64,000 nt of DNA from positions 1 to 64,000 of the forward strand of contig DATKZY010000199.1 in assembly GCA_035527715.1 (NCBI GenBank). Direction: 5' to 3'. The stretch is from DSUN01 sp035527715 (GTDB lineage: Bacteria > Planctomycetota > PUPC01 > DSUN01). The notes below the pieces were generated by a model. It saw only the letters and a program-made list of their open reading frames with translations, ran no database searches and was not told where the DNA came from. The position numbers and the translations under genes were made by a program. Shown piece after piece: positions 36,289 through 46,300 of this stretch (position 1 is the stretch's first letter; every line of letters begins with the position of its first letter).

Positions 36289-38625
36289 ATGAGCCACCCC
36301 TCCCCCGACCAGCCTTCGCCTGCCCCTGAGCGGCCCCCGCTCATCCCGTTCCTCGTCTGGGCGCTCGCCATTCTCGCCTATCCCGCCTGGCTTCTGCTGG
36401 ACCTGCTCGGCAGCGGCCTGCGCGTGCAGGGGGCGCTCTATGCCCTGCCGACGCTGCTCATCGAGGGCATTCCGCGCCTCTACCTGGCGCTGCCGAGCGC
36501 CGCGCTGTGGGCAGTGGCGACGGGTGCGGGAATGGCCATTCTGCGGCGGGCCGGCTTCGACGGCCTCGGACTCGCCGAGCGGGCCATCTTCGGCGGCGCC
36601 CTCGGGATGGGCATCTTCTCGCTCGCCACCTTCCTGCTCGGCATCGTGAGCGGGCAGCCGCCGTGGCTCCTGGGCGCGCTGTGCTGGGGGCTGGTACTCG
36701 CGATGGGGTGCCTGGGAGCCAGGGACCTGCGGGAGGCAGTCGTCGCGGGAGCGCGCGGGCTGAATGCCTGGCGCCGGCAGGCGAGCGGCTTCGGCATCCT
36801 GCTCGCCGCGCTCGGGGCGGCCATCGTGTTCCTCGCGCTCACGCGGGTCAACCTGCCTGTCTTCGCCGACTACGATTCGCTCGAATACCACCTCGCGGCG
36901 CCCGCCACCTGGTGGAGCGAGGGACGGGTCACGTTCCTGCGCGACATGGTCTACGCCAACTTCCCCTTGAACACCGAGATGCTGTTTCTACTGACGATGA
37001 ACTGCTTCGGCGGCCCGGCGACGGGCGCCGTGGCGGGCCTCCAGGTCCTCATCGGCTTCGTGCTGCTCGCGGCGGCCGCGGTGGCGGCGTGCGGCCGACG
37101 CCTCGGCAGCCCCCAGGCCGGCAAGGCCGGCGCCGCCATCCTCCTCACCACCCCCCTGCTCGCCGAGTTGGCCACGCTCAACTCCTACGTCACGGAGCTG
37201 CCGCTGACCGCCTACGGCTTCCTCGCGCTCTTCGCGTTCTTCCTGTGGCGCAAGGCGGCCAGCGCGACCGAGCGCTGGCGCTATGCCGCCCTGTGCGGGG
37301 TCATGGCCGGCCTCGCCATCGGCTGCAAGTACCCGGCCCTGGTGTTCGTGCTGGCCCCGATCGGGGCGTTCGTGCTCGGGTGCGGCATCGCCAGGCTCAA
37401 GATGTTCTGGACTGCGGTGCGGTCGGCGGCGGTCGTGGGCGTTGTGGCCCTGGTGGTGGCCAGCCCCTGGTTCATCCGCAACGCCGTCAACACGGGCAAC
37501 CCCACCTATCCCCTCCTCTACGGCGTGTTCGGCGGGTCGAGCTGGTCGCCCGAGCAGGAGGCGAAGTTCAGCGTCCACCACCGGGCCTCGGACCTGCGGT
37601 TCTTCACCCTCTCGCGCCGCTTCTGGAGCTATGCCGTGTGGCGCGACCAGCCCGACGAGGCCCGCGTGCCCCCCGCCTCGCCCATTCTGCTGCTCTTCGC
37701 CCTCGTGCCCATTGCGCTGGCCGACCGCCGCTCGACCTGGGTCGTCTTCTGCGGAGGCACGGTGTTCCTCGTGGCCGCGGCCGCGGGACGCTTCGCGCCC
37801 GAGTGGCTCGGCTCGCTGCCCAACCTCCAGGCCGCGGGCGACGTGGTGCTCTCGGCTTCCGTGCTGGCGCTCATCACGGCCCCCGCGTTCCTCGTCGTGC
37901 GTGGCGACGCGGTGTTCCTCCCCATCCACGGCGTGCTGTGCCTGATGGCGTGGTACGTGATGACGCACCGCCTCGACCGCTTCCTCGACCCCGTGTCGCC
38001 GACGATTGCCCTGCTCGGCGGCATCGGCGTGGCGGCGTTCGCCGAGGGGTGGGGCCGACGAATCGCCCGCGGCATCCTCGCCGCCGGCCTCGCCTACGCC
38101 CTCGTGACGACTCTGCTCATCCACGGCCTCGTGCTGTGGCTGGGCCTCGGCGAGCCGCAGGCCAGCTTCCTGCGAAAGGTCAACGACGACATCGGCTCCA
38201 CGTACTCGCACAAGGCCATCGAGGCGATCAACAAGCTGCCCGGGGACTCGGCGGTGCTCTTCGTCGGCGAGAGCCGCACCTTCTATTGCCGGCGGCGGTG
38301 CCTCGCCGTCAGCGTCTTCGACCGCGGCCCCATCGAGCGCCTGCTGGACCAAGGGCCGCCTGGCGACCCGGCCCGCCGCGTGCGCGACGGGCTGCGCGCC
38401 CTCGGCGTCACCCACCTCTACGTCAACTGGCCCGAGCTCTCGCGCCTCGCCGGCAGCTACCGCTACTACTTCGACGGCCGCGACCACGAAGGCATCCCCC
38501 GACAGGCCTACACCAACCTCATTGCCGCGATGGTGCGCGACGGCTACCTGGAGTCCATCGGCGCCTTCGGCGCCGGGCCCGAAGGCCGCCAGCCCCCGTG
38601 CTTCTTCCTGTTCGCCCTGCGCTGA
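36289..38625 (+). CDS. GT39-like membrane glycosyltransferase
   Basis: A 778-residue polytopic protein with about 13 hydrophobic segments. The first external loop carries FADYDSLEYHLAAPATWW, matching the acidic loop of GT-C enzymes that use lipid-phosphate sugars. The C-terminal 150 residues are soluble and presumably periplasmic (EAINKLPGDSAVLFVGES). It probably transfers a sugar in the periplasm. Reading is open 15 codons further upstream but there it is only the repeat array, so the ATG at 36289 is used. No ribosome binding site is obvious. Confidence 0.75.
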   Translation: MSHPSPDQPSPAPERPPLIPFLVWALAILAYPAWLLLDLLGSGLRVQGALYALPTLLIEGIPRLYLALPSAALWAVATGAGMAILRRAGFDGLGLAERAIFGGALGMGIFSLATFLLGIVSGQPPWLLGALCWGLVLAMGCLGARDLREAVVAGARGLNAWRRQASGFGILLAALGAAIVFLALTRVNLPVFADYDSLEYHLAAPATWWSEGRVTFLRDMVYANFPLNTEMLFLLTMNCFGGPATGAVAGLQVLIGFVLLAAAAVAACGRRLGSPQAGKAGAAILLTTPLLAELATLNSYVTELPLTAYGFLALFAFFLWRKAASATERWRYAALCGVMAGLAIGCKYPALVFVLAPIGAFVLGCGIARLKMFWTAVRSAAVVGVVALVVASPWFIRNAVNTGNPTYPLLYGVFGGSSWSPEQEAKFSVHHRASDLRFFTLSRRFWSYAVWRDQPDEARVPPASPILLLFALVPIALADRRSTWVVFCGGTVFLVAAAAGRFAPEWLGSLPNLQAAGDVVLSASVLALITAPAFLVVRGDAVFLPIHGVLCLMAWYVMTHRLDRFLDPVSPTIALLGGIGVAAFAEGWGRRIARGILAAGLAYALVTTLLIHGLVLWLGLGEPQASFLRKVNDDIGSTYSHKAIEAINKLPGDSAVLFVGESRTFYCRRRCLAVSVFDRGPIERLLDQGPPGDPARRVRDGLRALGVTHLYVNWPELSRLAGSYRYYFDGRDHEGIPRQAYTNLIAAMVRDGYLESIGAFGAGPEGRQPPCFFLFALR

Positions 38626-38678
38626 GCCGCTTGATCGTCCGCCGCGGGAACGCTATCCTGTCTTTGTTGCGCAGTAGG

Positions 38679-38808
38679 ACTTCAGCCGTCTGAAGTTCCT
38701 GCCCCCACCGACCTCGCGTCGGTGGGGCAAAGGATTGATAACTACACGGCAGGGCCTCACCCCCCTTCCCCCTCTCCACCCTTGTGGAGAGGGGGCGAGG
38801 GGGTGAGG
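38679..38808. repeat. Three successive hairpins
   Basis: Stem 1 is ACTTCAG/CTGAAGT (38679-38696). Stem 2 is CCCCACCGAC/GTCGGTGGGG (38703-38727, 10 bp). Stem 3 is CCCCCTCTCCAC/GTGGAGAGGGGG (38768-38795, 12 bp), nested in CCTCACCCCC/GGGGGTGAGG (38755-38808). The palindromic GAGAGGG type is common in other genomes as an extragenic repeat. It is in the 286-nt spacer after the GT39-like gene. The third hairpin lacks a U-tract, so a terminator is uncertain. Confidence 0.65.
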
Positions 38809-38911
38809 TCCGATACCGCAGTAGTTGCCAATCGTCGCCCCACCGAGACAAGCTCGGCGGAGGCGAAGACCCTGAAAGCGCGAGGTACTTCACACGAAGG
38901 AGGCCTGCACA

Positions 38912-41539
38912 GTGACCCGAAAGGTGGCCCTCGCCGCCGCGATCCTCGCCGGTGCCATCGCCTGGGCCGCCGCCGCGTCGAACTTGCGCCAGCCGCCGAC
39001 CGGCAGCGACGCGAGCTTCGACTCCAGGAGCTTCCTCGTCGGCGACCAGCGCCGGCTCCTGCTGTGCGGCGGCGTGCACTACTTCCGCCTCGTGCCCGAG
39101 GAGTGGCGCGACCGCCTGCTCCTCACCCGTCTCGCCGGCTTCAACATGGTCGAGACCCCCGTGCCCTGGAGCCTGCACCAGCCAACGAAGGACGACTGGC
39201 GGCTCGACGGGCCGGCCGACCTCGGGCGCTTCCTCGACCTGTGCCACGAGCAGAAGCTCCTGGCCTTCGTGCGCATCGGCCCCTACGTCAACGCCGCGGT
39301 CAGCCGCGGCGGCCTGCCCGCCTGGCTCGGCGACGACCCCAGGCTCCTCGTCCGCTGCGCCAACGAGCGCTTCCTCGAAGCCGTCCGCCAGTACTGGCAG
39401 AAGCTCCTCCCCCTCCTCGTCGCCCGCCAGGTGCCGCGCGGGCCGGTGGCCCTCATCCAGATCGAGGACCAGTACCGCGGCCCCGACGACCGCTACCTCG
39501 GCCGCCTGTACGAGGAGGCGAAGAATGCCGGCTTCCGCGTGCCCATCGTCCTCTCCGGCCTCAACCCCTGCAAGGGCTTCCAGCGGATGGCCGTGTCGGA
39601 CACGGCGTTCTTCGCCACCACCGAGCTGATGCCTGGCGGCCCGGTGGCCTGGGGCGAGCGGCGCAAGGCGTTCGACGGCTTCGGCGACACCCTCATCGAG
39701 GGCCTGGCCAAGGGCATTGACGGCTTCGACCACGCCCTGTGGGCCGCAGGCACCAACCTGGCGTTGCTGCCCGGCTCAGGGTTCCCGACCCGCTACGAGG
39801 ACGGCACGTCGGGGCTGCTGGAGGCCGGGGGCCAAAGCTCCGTCTTCGACCAGGTCAAGAAGGCCAACTGGTTCGCCCGAGCCTTCGAGGGCGTGCTGAC
39901 GCAGGCGACCACGGTCGCCGCCCCCGCATTCATCAAGCAGGAGCGCACCTCGGGCCTCGTCACCCACTGCCGGGGCGACGGCACGACGGCTCTGCTGTTC
40001 GTCAAGCGGCGCTACGGCGAGGGCGAGCTGCCCCTCCAGGACCCCGCGACAGGGCTGGCCGCCAGGCTTCCCATCACCGCCGCGGCCTTCCGCCACGCCA
40101 TCTTCGGCCTCCCGCTCACGCCCGACACCACCCTCACCCTGTCCACCGCCCAGGTGTTCACCATCCAGGCATTCCCCCGCAAGCGGCTGCTCGTGGTCTA
40201 CACGCCGGAGAAGACCGAGGCCGTCATGGCCTTCCGCCTGCCCAAGCGGCCCACCATCCACGCCGGCGACAACGCCTTCGCCTGGGACGACAAGGCGAAG
40301 CAACTCGTCCTGCGCTGGACGTGTGCCGCGAGGGGCGAGCGCCGCGACTTCGCCTTCGAGGCCGACGTGCCGGTGCACGTCGTCGCCCTCGAGGAGAGCC
40401 AGGTCGAGCTGGCCTGGGTGCTCGAAGGGGCAGGCATCCTCATCGGCGCGTCGAGCATCGGCGAATGGACGACGGGCGACAAGCCCACCGTGGAGCTGCG
40501 CCTGCCCACCCGCCGCCTCCACTACGCCCTCACCTTCTACCCCAGCGGCCCCCAGACCGGCGTCGGGCCCGCCAAGGGCATCAGCGAGGTCAAGCACGAC
40601 GCGGCCACGGGCCGCATTGACTGCCGCCTCGACCTCGACGTGATGGAGCCGCTCACCGTGTTCCTGCGGAAGTGGGAGACGGCCGACGCCGTGGCCGAGG
40701 CCGACCCCGGCTTCGACGACGCCGCGTGGCGCGAGACCCTCCGCCCCGAGCCGATGGGCGACGACCACCACGGCTGGTACCGCTGCCGCATCAAGGCCGC
40801 CAGGGCCGCCACGCGGAAACTCGTCCTCGACAACGTCGCCGACGCCGTGACCGTCTACCTCAACGGCCAGTTCGTGGGCCAGAGCCCGACCAAGCGGCTG
40901 CTCGACGGCCCGCGGAGCTTCCCCCAGCCGGCCGACTTCGAGCTGCCGCTGAAGCCCGGCGAAAACGCCCTCGCCATCCTCGCCAAGAACTGGGGCTGCT
41001 ACCGCAACACCTCCGCCTACGGCACGCCCCTCAACGTCGCCTCGGGCTGGGGCATCCTGGGCAACCTGGCCGTGGACGGCCAGGCCACCGGCCGCTGGCA
41101 CCAGCGCGAGGGCATGGCCCCCCAGGGCCGCTCGCTGGCCTGGACGCCTCTCCAGCTCAAGCCCGAGACTCGGGACTCGAAGCCCAGGACACAGGGTCCG
41201 CCCATCCGCTGGTTCCGCACCACCTTCGCCCCGCGCAAGCACCCGGCCCACTTGGCGGCGAGGCTCCTCCTGAAAGGCCCCAGCCACGGCGTCCTGTGGT
41301 TCAACGGCCACTACGTGGGCCTCTACAGCCAGACCGGCGCCGAGGCCGGCCAGGGCTACTACCTGCCCGCCCCGTGGCTCCGCGACCAGAACGAGCTCAT
41401 CCTCCTCGAGGAAGGCGGCCAGCAGCCCTCGGAGGGCGAGGTGCGCTTCGAGCGCAGCAGCACCTACGTGCCGCTCGCGCTCGAGTTCGGCGCCCAGCCC
41501 GCCCCCGCCGGCCCCCCCGCCAAGAAGGGCAAGCGGTAG
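38912..41539 (+). CDS. GH35-like secreted protein, altered active site
   Basis: An 875-residue exported protein. The signal peptide is VALAAAILAGAIAWAAA. The TIM barrel (about 40-330) aligns with GH35 beta-galactosidases: LLCGGVHYFRL, FVRIGPYV and VALIQIEDQY. The family acid/base motif ENEY reads EDQY here (Gln187), and the AEW-FGG block reads AAVSRGG (127-134). The nucleophile region keeps a Glu (TTELMPGG, Glu238). Jelly-roll domains occupy the C-terminal half, with FVGQSPT and YVGLYSQ. GTG is the start, with AAGGAGG 7-8 nt upstream. It may be inactive or act by another mechanism. Confidence 0.7.
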   Translation: MTRKVALAAAILAGAIAWAAAASNLRQPPTGSDASFDSRSFLVGDQRRLLLCGGVHYFRLVPEEWRDRLLLTRLAGFNMVETPVPWSLHQPTKDDWRLDGPADLGRFLDLCHEQKLLAFVRIGPYVNAAVSRGGLPAWLGDDPRLLVRCANERFLEAVRQYWQKLLPLLVARQVPRGPVALIQIEDQYRGPDDRYLGRLYEEAKNAGFRVPIVLSGLNPCKGFQRMAVSDTAFFATTELMPGGPVAWGERRKAFDGFGDTLIEGLAKGIDGFDHALWAAGTNLALLPGSGFPTRYEDGTSGLLEAGGQSSVFDQVKKANWFARAFEGVLTQATTVAAPAFIKQERTSGLVTHCRGDGTTALLFVKRRYGEGELPLQDPATGLAARLPITAAAFRHAIFGLPLTPDTTLTLSTAQVFTIQAFPRKRLLVVYTPEKTEAVMAFRLPKRPTIHAGDNAFAWDDKAKQLVLRWTCAARGERRDFAFEADVPVHVVALEESQVELAWVLEGAGILIGASSIGEWTTGDKPTVELRLPTRRLHYALTFYPSGPQTGVGPAKGISEVKHDAATGRIDCRLDLDVMEPLTVFLRKWETADAVAEADPGFDDAAWRETLRPEPMGDDHHGWYRCRIKAARAATRKLVLDNVADAVTVYLNGQFVGQSPTKRLLDGPRSFPQPADFELPLKPGENALAILAKNWGCYRNTSAYGTPLNVASGWGILGNLAVDGQATGRWHQREGMAPQGRSLAWTPLQLKPETRDSKPRTQGPPIRWFRTTFAPRKHPAHLAARLLLKGPSHGVLWFNGHYVGLYSQTGAEAGQGYYLPAPWLRDQNELILLEEGGQQPSEGEVRFERSSTYVPLALEFGAQPAPAGPPAKKGKR

Positions 41540-41559
41540 GGTGTGCATACCTGCACACC
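41540..41559 (+). terminator. Hairpin after GH35-like gene
   Basis: GGTGTGCA, loop TACC, TGCACACC: an 8-bp stem starting 1 nt after the stop codon, followed by GTCTCTTGTC rather than a clean T-run. It could be a Rho-assisted or weak intrinsic terminator. Confidence 0.5.
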
Positions 41560-41724
41560 GTCTCTTGTCCTCGATGCTCCCATGCCCCCGCCACCTCCCG
41601 CCATGCAGCATCCGTGGACATTGTGGGCACTGCGGCCGCGGCCGAAGCTCTCTTCGCCGGCTCTTGTCAACCCTGTCCACAGCGTCCGTTCTTGCCCCTC
41701 CTCTACCCCCTCCTGGCCAATTCC

Positions 41725-41753
41725 TTGACACGGCGTCCGCAGGGCGCTAGAAT
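41725..41753 (+). promoter_or_regulatory. Promoter for toxin-antitoxin operon
   Basis: TTGACA (41725-41730), 17-nt spacer, TAGAAT (41748-41753). Predicted start is near 41760, giving a leader of about 54 nt before the toxin ATG. Confidence 0.7.
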
Positions 41754-41813
41754 CCAGACAGTGGCGTTGCACGTTTCAAGTCCTGGCCCCGAGTTCGCTG
41801 GTCAAGAGCGGGC

Positions 41814-42107
41814 ATGTGCCAGACCGGACTGACGCCGGAAGCGTTCGGCGACCTGGAGACATTGAGGAAGTTCGATCGGGGCCGGGTCTTGCAGGGCATC
41901 CGCGAGCAGCTTATGCATGCGGCCGCCGTCGAGACCCATGACCGCAAGAGGCTGCGCCCGAACGCCCTTGCCGAGTGGGAACTGCGGATCGGCAAGTTCC
42001 GCGTCTTCTACGACATTGACGAACAGGCGGGAACCGTGAAGATTGAGGCCGTCGGATTCAAGGAAGGCAGCAAGCTGCTCATCCACGGCGAGGAGTACCA
42101 GCTATGA
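41814..42107 (+). CDS. RelE/ParE-type toxin
   Basis: A 97-residue basic protein with the RelE/ParE superfamily end: RKRLRPNALAEWELRIGKF, then RVFYDIDEQAGTVKIEAVGF. The WELRIG-RVFY pattern is typical of type II toxins acting on ribosome-bound mRNA or gyrase. It overlaps the downstream gene by 4 nt (ATGA), which is the usual coupling in these modules but here in toxin-first order, as in higBA. The target cannot be told from sequence. Confidence 0.8.
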   Translation: MCQTGLTPEAFGDLETLRKFDRGRVLQGIREQLMHAAAVETHDRKRLRPNALAEWELRIGKFRVFYDIDEQAGTVKIEAVGFKEGSKLLIHGEEYQL

Positions 42108-42349
42108 AGACCCTCACCATCTCACCTCGCGAGAAGGCTGTCAGCGCTCTTCTCCGGCAGGCTAAGCGCGGTGGTGTCATCCTCAGGGCCCCAGATGGCC
42201 GCGAGTTCATCCTCGCCGAGATAGACGACTTCGACCGCGAGATCGAGCTGACCCGCGCGAACAAGCGGCTGATGAAGCTCCTCGACGACCGCGCCAAACA
42301 GACCCGCACGATCCCCCTCGACGAGGCCGAGGCCCGCCTGGGCTCGTGA
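42104..42349 (+). CDS. Antitoxin partner
   Basis: An 81-residue protein starting in the stop of the toxin. The N-terminal half (LTISPREKAVSALLRQAKRG, then GVILRAPDGREFILAEIDDF) looks like a Phd/YefM-like or small beta-strand antitoxin. The C-terminal half is helical and charged (EIELTRANKRLMKLLDDRA), which would wrap the toxin. It probably represses its own promoter with the toxin. Family assignment is by gene position and shape. Confidence 0.7.
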   Translation: MKTLTISPREKAVSALLRQAKRGGVILRAPDGREFILAEIDDFDREIELTRANKRLMKLLDDRAKQTRTIPLDEAEARLGS

Positions 42350-42822
42350 GACCTAACGTGCTGCGCCGGCGACCGGGATTCCCTAAGGTGGCCCCCGAAT
42401 TGTCAACCGCTTCGCGGGAATGCAAAGCGGCGACTCCGTCACCGCACTCCATAATATGCCTTCGCTGGACGCGGGTCGGGTGTGGAGTGCGGCATCGCAG
42501 ATGCCGCTTTGGATGCCCGCGCAGCGGGCGAGGCCCAGGGCTGCCTCGCCCCCGCTCGGGGGCCACCCGAGGGTGGTCGAGATGGCGGCGGGGAGAGGCG
42601 GTGATCATCTTGACGCGGCGCCGCAAGGGTGGACAGGGAGGATGCGCATGTTCGCATGCCACTGCCGCTACGACACTTATGGGAGCAGGCACCCGCCCCA
42701 ACCCGTCCCGTCAAGATGATCACCCCCCGTGTTGCGCGCGTGATCATCTTGATCATCTTGCGGCAGACGAGGGCGCCTCCCCCCGCGCTGGGGAGAGATG
42801 CCTTGCCCGCGCCGAGTGTGCC
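42350..42822. other. Non-coding spacer with MITE-like element
   Basis: I see no gene in this 473-nt region. The early part is a diffuse mix of partial palindromes (GCGGCATCGCAGATGCCGC at about 42490-42508). The later part is the inverted-repeat element at 42600-42760. The weak reading frames here run antisense or through the repeat and are rich in Arg and Pro. Confidence 0.7.
42600..42760. repeat. MITE-like element B, GTGATCATCTTGA ends
   Basis: GGTGATCATCTTGACG at 42600-42615 is perfectly mirrored at 42709-42724, giving a 125-nt element with 16-nt inverted ends. A third GTGATCATCTTG starts at 42740 with the last nine bases duplicated. The internal TACGACACTT (42669-42678) lies 45 nt before the right end core. 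Element C at 53753-53912 has the same core and the same internal word. No coding capacity. Confidence 0.7.
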
Positions 42823-43365
42823 TCAGCGAATGCGGCGCGGGCGGAGGCGGCGGAAGCGGAGGCCCACGACGCCGCCGTGGGCCGCGGTGAGCTCCTGGAG
42901 GCTCTGCCGCAGGAAGGCGTGAAGCTCCGGGCGCCGCGTGCGAGCCAGGTAGCCGCGGGCGATCTCGCCCATCACGGCGTCGTAGCGCTTCCTGCTCCCC
43001 GTGTGGTACGGCTTGCCGCCGGCGAAGCGCCGCAGCGTGCCATCGCACGTCGGGCCGATGTGGTACATCTCGTGGACCACGGTGCCCATCCTCTCGTCGA
43101 ACGGCGCGAGGAGGAACCGCGGCAGCCGGAACTCGACGACGTAGAGGACCTCGATGCCGTTGACGACGACGCGCGGCATCTCCCACGTGGCTCCCCCCCG
43201 CTCGAGCACCCGCCCCCCGTCGGGGAATCGGAGCGGGCGGATGGTGGCCTGCACGCCGCCCGGGCTCGAATACCGCGCCTGGGAGAAGGCCACGGCCACG
43301 CGCGTCATGTCCACGTGCCGCAGCTCGTCGCACGTCGCCGCGACGTCGCTCATCAGCACTCGCAT
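42823..43365 (-). CDS. Putative zinc metallopeptidase
   Basis: A 180-residue protein with VVHEMYHIGP: His98, Glu99 and His102 form an HExxH zinc site. RVAVAFSQAR precedes it. A third ligand is likely in the Cys/His-containing stretch after it, around PTCDGT or PYHTGS. The downstream part is helical. The family resembles uncharacterised putative metallopeptidases. The start is uncertain: relatives I recall extend upstream through FDFT, which is open here without an ATG, so CTG near 43386 is possible. It is 25 nt after the kinase gene. Confidence 0.65.
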   Translation of the reverse strand: MRVLMSDVAATCDELRHVDMTRVAVAFSQARYSSPGGVQATIRPLRFPDGGRVLERGGATWEMPRVVVNGIEVLYVVEFRLPRFLLAPFDERMGTVVHEMYHIGPTCDGTLRRFAGGKPYHTGSRKRYDAVMGEIARGYLARTRRPELHAFLRQSLQELTAAHGGVVGLRFRRLRPRRIR

Positions 43366-43390
43366 GTGGGCGGTGAAGTCGAAGGGCAGG

Positions 43391-46300
43391 TCACTTCCCC
43401 TTGGGCGTGGGCCGCTTCGGCGGCCGCGAGCTGCCGAGCAGCTCGTGGACGAGGATCGCACCGTCGGGCGCCGCCAGCAGCACGCGGCCTGCGGCCAGCG
43501 TGGAGTCGGTGGCCGTCAGGGTCGTCCCGTCGCCCAGCTCCGCGGTCAGACTGTTCCCCGCCAGGCTGAAGGTGAGCTGGTGCGCGGCGGCGGGGCCTGC
43601 GCTCGCGGGATACGGTTTGCTGGCGAGCACCTTGTCGCCCTTCGCGCCGCGCAGGCCAAGGGTGGCCTGCCCCTCGCCGACCGCGACGTAGTAGTAGTGG
43701 AAGACGCCGGGCTGAGGCTCGGCCAGGCGGGCGCCGAGCAGCATCCGCGACTGCCCCTCCGGCGTCCACCGCAGCGACAGCGTGTAGTCGCGCCACACGT
43801 CGAGGCCGAGGCGTTGGGGGCCGCTGCGCCGCAGGGGCGTGCCGAGGTGCTCGTCGAGAGGACTCGCGGGCGGCAGGATCCCCAGGCGGGTCTCGGGGAG
43901 GAGCACGCGCGAGTACAGCAAGTCGGGCAGCTCCGGTGCCGCGGGCCGGGCCGCCGGCTCGCCCAGCTTCACCAGGCAGTCGGCCAGGGCGTTCGCCAGC
44001 GCCCGGTGGCTGAGGATGACGGGCGACGTGGTGCCCAGGCGGTCGAGGGCGGTTTCGAGGAGCTTTCGCGCCTCGGCCCATTCCTTCTGGCGATGCGCCG
44101 TGAGGGCCGCGGTGACCACGGCCTCCGCCTCCAGCTCGTCGAGCCAGGGCGACACATCCTCCCCCGCCTTCCCTGCCTCCTGGAACTTCTGCCTGGCCTG
44201 GGCCGCCTCGCCCTCGGTGAGACAGAGGAACCCGACCTTCACGGCGGCGATGCCGGCCGGCCCCCGCTCGGTCGCCCACTCGGCCAGCCGGGCCAGTTGC
44301 GGGCCGGGCAGCCGCCACACGGGCTGGCGAAGGGTGCGCTCGGCCGCGCCGGTGCGGGTGCGCAGGACGATCTGCGCGTTGAGGCCCGAGCCGGCGAAGC
44401 CCTCCACCGTCCACTCCTGCCCGTGGAGCGAGAAGGCCCTCCCGATGGCCGCGGTGGGCCCCTTGAGGATGGCCTCCCAGACCTCGACGAGGAGTTCGAG
44501 GCGCCGCTGGAGGTTTGCGAGGGCCGGTGCGCGCCCGCCGTCGCGCAGGGTCTCGGGCACGGCCTTGCACAGTTCCAGTGCCTTGGCGTAGTCGCGCTTC
44601 TTGATCTCCTCGTGGATGGCGGCGAAGCTGCGCGCGAGCCCTCCCAGCAGGCGGCGGCGCTCGAGCAGAGCGCGCCGGGCCGCGGCCTCCTTGAGCTCGG
44701 CCTGGCGTTCCTCGACGAAGGCGGCGGCCGCGGCCGCCAGGGGTTCGGCCGCGCGGGTCATCCAGGGGATCCCGATGTCGGCGATGGCCTTGTAGTGGCT
44801 CACCCCTTCGTCGAGCCGCGAGGCGAGGAGCGCCGCGGCCCCCTTCGTGGCCAGGCTCAGGCACTGCCGCTCCGCCTCCTCGCCCAGCTCGGCCAGCCGC
44901 GCCGCCACCAGGTCGGCCCACGGGCCGTAGCGGAGCGCGGCGGGCGCCGCCTGGGCCGCCTGGAGCGCCGCGCCGAAGCGCCCCTGGGAACGGAGCGCCG
45001 CGAGCCGGTCGCTCAGCTCGCCGTACGCGCTGTTCGCCTCGCCGCTGAGCATCTGCTGCCGCGTCGCCAGCCGCACGCGCAGCCGCATGGCCCACGAGGA
45101 GTCGCCGGCGACCAGCAGCGCGCGCCGCAGCCGCAGCCCCGCCTCGGCGTGCTCGTCGGGGTTCGTCTTGTCGAAGGCCAGCGCATCGGCCACCAGCCGC
45201 CGGGCGGGTTCCGCAAGCTCCGGCTCGGGGGGCGGGGGAGGCGGTGGAGGGGGGCGCACGTCCTTCGCCGGCTCGGGCCCCTCCTTCGCCTGCTTCTCCG
45301 GCGGGGGCTCGGCGGCGCTCGGCCGCGCCGCGCCGCGCGGGCCGAACTTCGACCAGATGGCCCACGCGCTCGCCGCGACGAACGCGACCGAGAGCGTCGC
45401 GAAGACCGCCACCCACACGACTTGCGCCAGCTTCCGGCGCCCGCTGCCCTGGGCCAGCGGCGGCCCGGCCTCGGCTGCCGCCGGAATGCCTGGCGCCGCC
45501 GCTTCATCGGGCGCCAACGCCGGCGCGGTGGGCGGAGCGATGGCGGGCGGCGCGACGGCCGCCGCCTCCGCCGGCAGCGGCGGCATGCCCAACGGCTCGC
45601 CCGCCTGCGCGGCATCGAGGTCACGAAGCAGGTCCTGGGGACTCTGGGGCCGCTCCGCCGGGTCGACCGCCGCCATCCGGCACACCAGGTCGCTCACCGC
45701 GGCGGGGACCTCGGACCGGACCATAGCGGGCGGCAGCATCGGCCCGGCGTCGGCCCGGGCCGGGCGGTGCCCGGTCACGGCGTGGTGGAGGGTGGCGCCC
45801 AGCGAGTAGATGTCGGCGCGAATGTCGGCCGGCCCGCCGCTCGCCGCCAGCAGCTCGGGCGCCGTGTAGCCCGGCGCCCCGATGGGGATGCCCGTGGCGG
45901 CCACCGACGGGTCGCCAGGGAGGCGGGTCGCGCCCAGGTTGCGCAGCCGCGCCGTGTCGTCGGGCAGGAGCACGATGTTGGCAGGCTGCACGTCGCGGTG
46001 GGTGAGCCCCAGTTCGTGGAGGTGTGCGAGGGCCTGCGCCATCTGCCGGGCCACGTGCATGGCCCTGCCCACGGGCAGGGGGCCGCCGCGGAGCGCCTCG
46101 CGAAGGCTCTGGCCCTCGAGCAGTTCGGTGGCATAGTAGTAGTATTGGCCGCTTTGCCCGAGGTCGAGGGCGCCCACGAGGTTCGGGTGGTCCACCTGTC
46201 CCGCGCACCGGCCCTCGGCCAGGAAGCGGCTGAGGAGGTCCGTGTCGCCTGCCGCGGCGGGGGCCAGCACCTTGAGCGCGACGGGCCGCTCCATCGAGAG

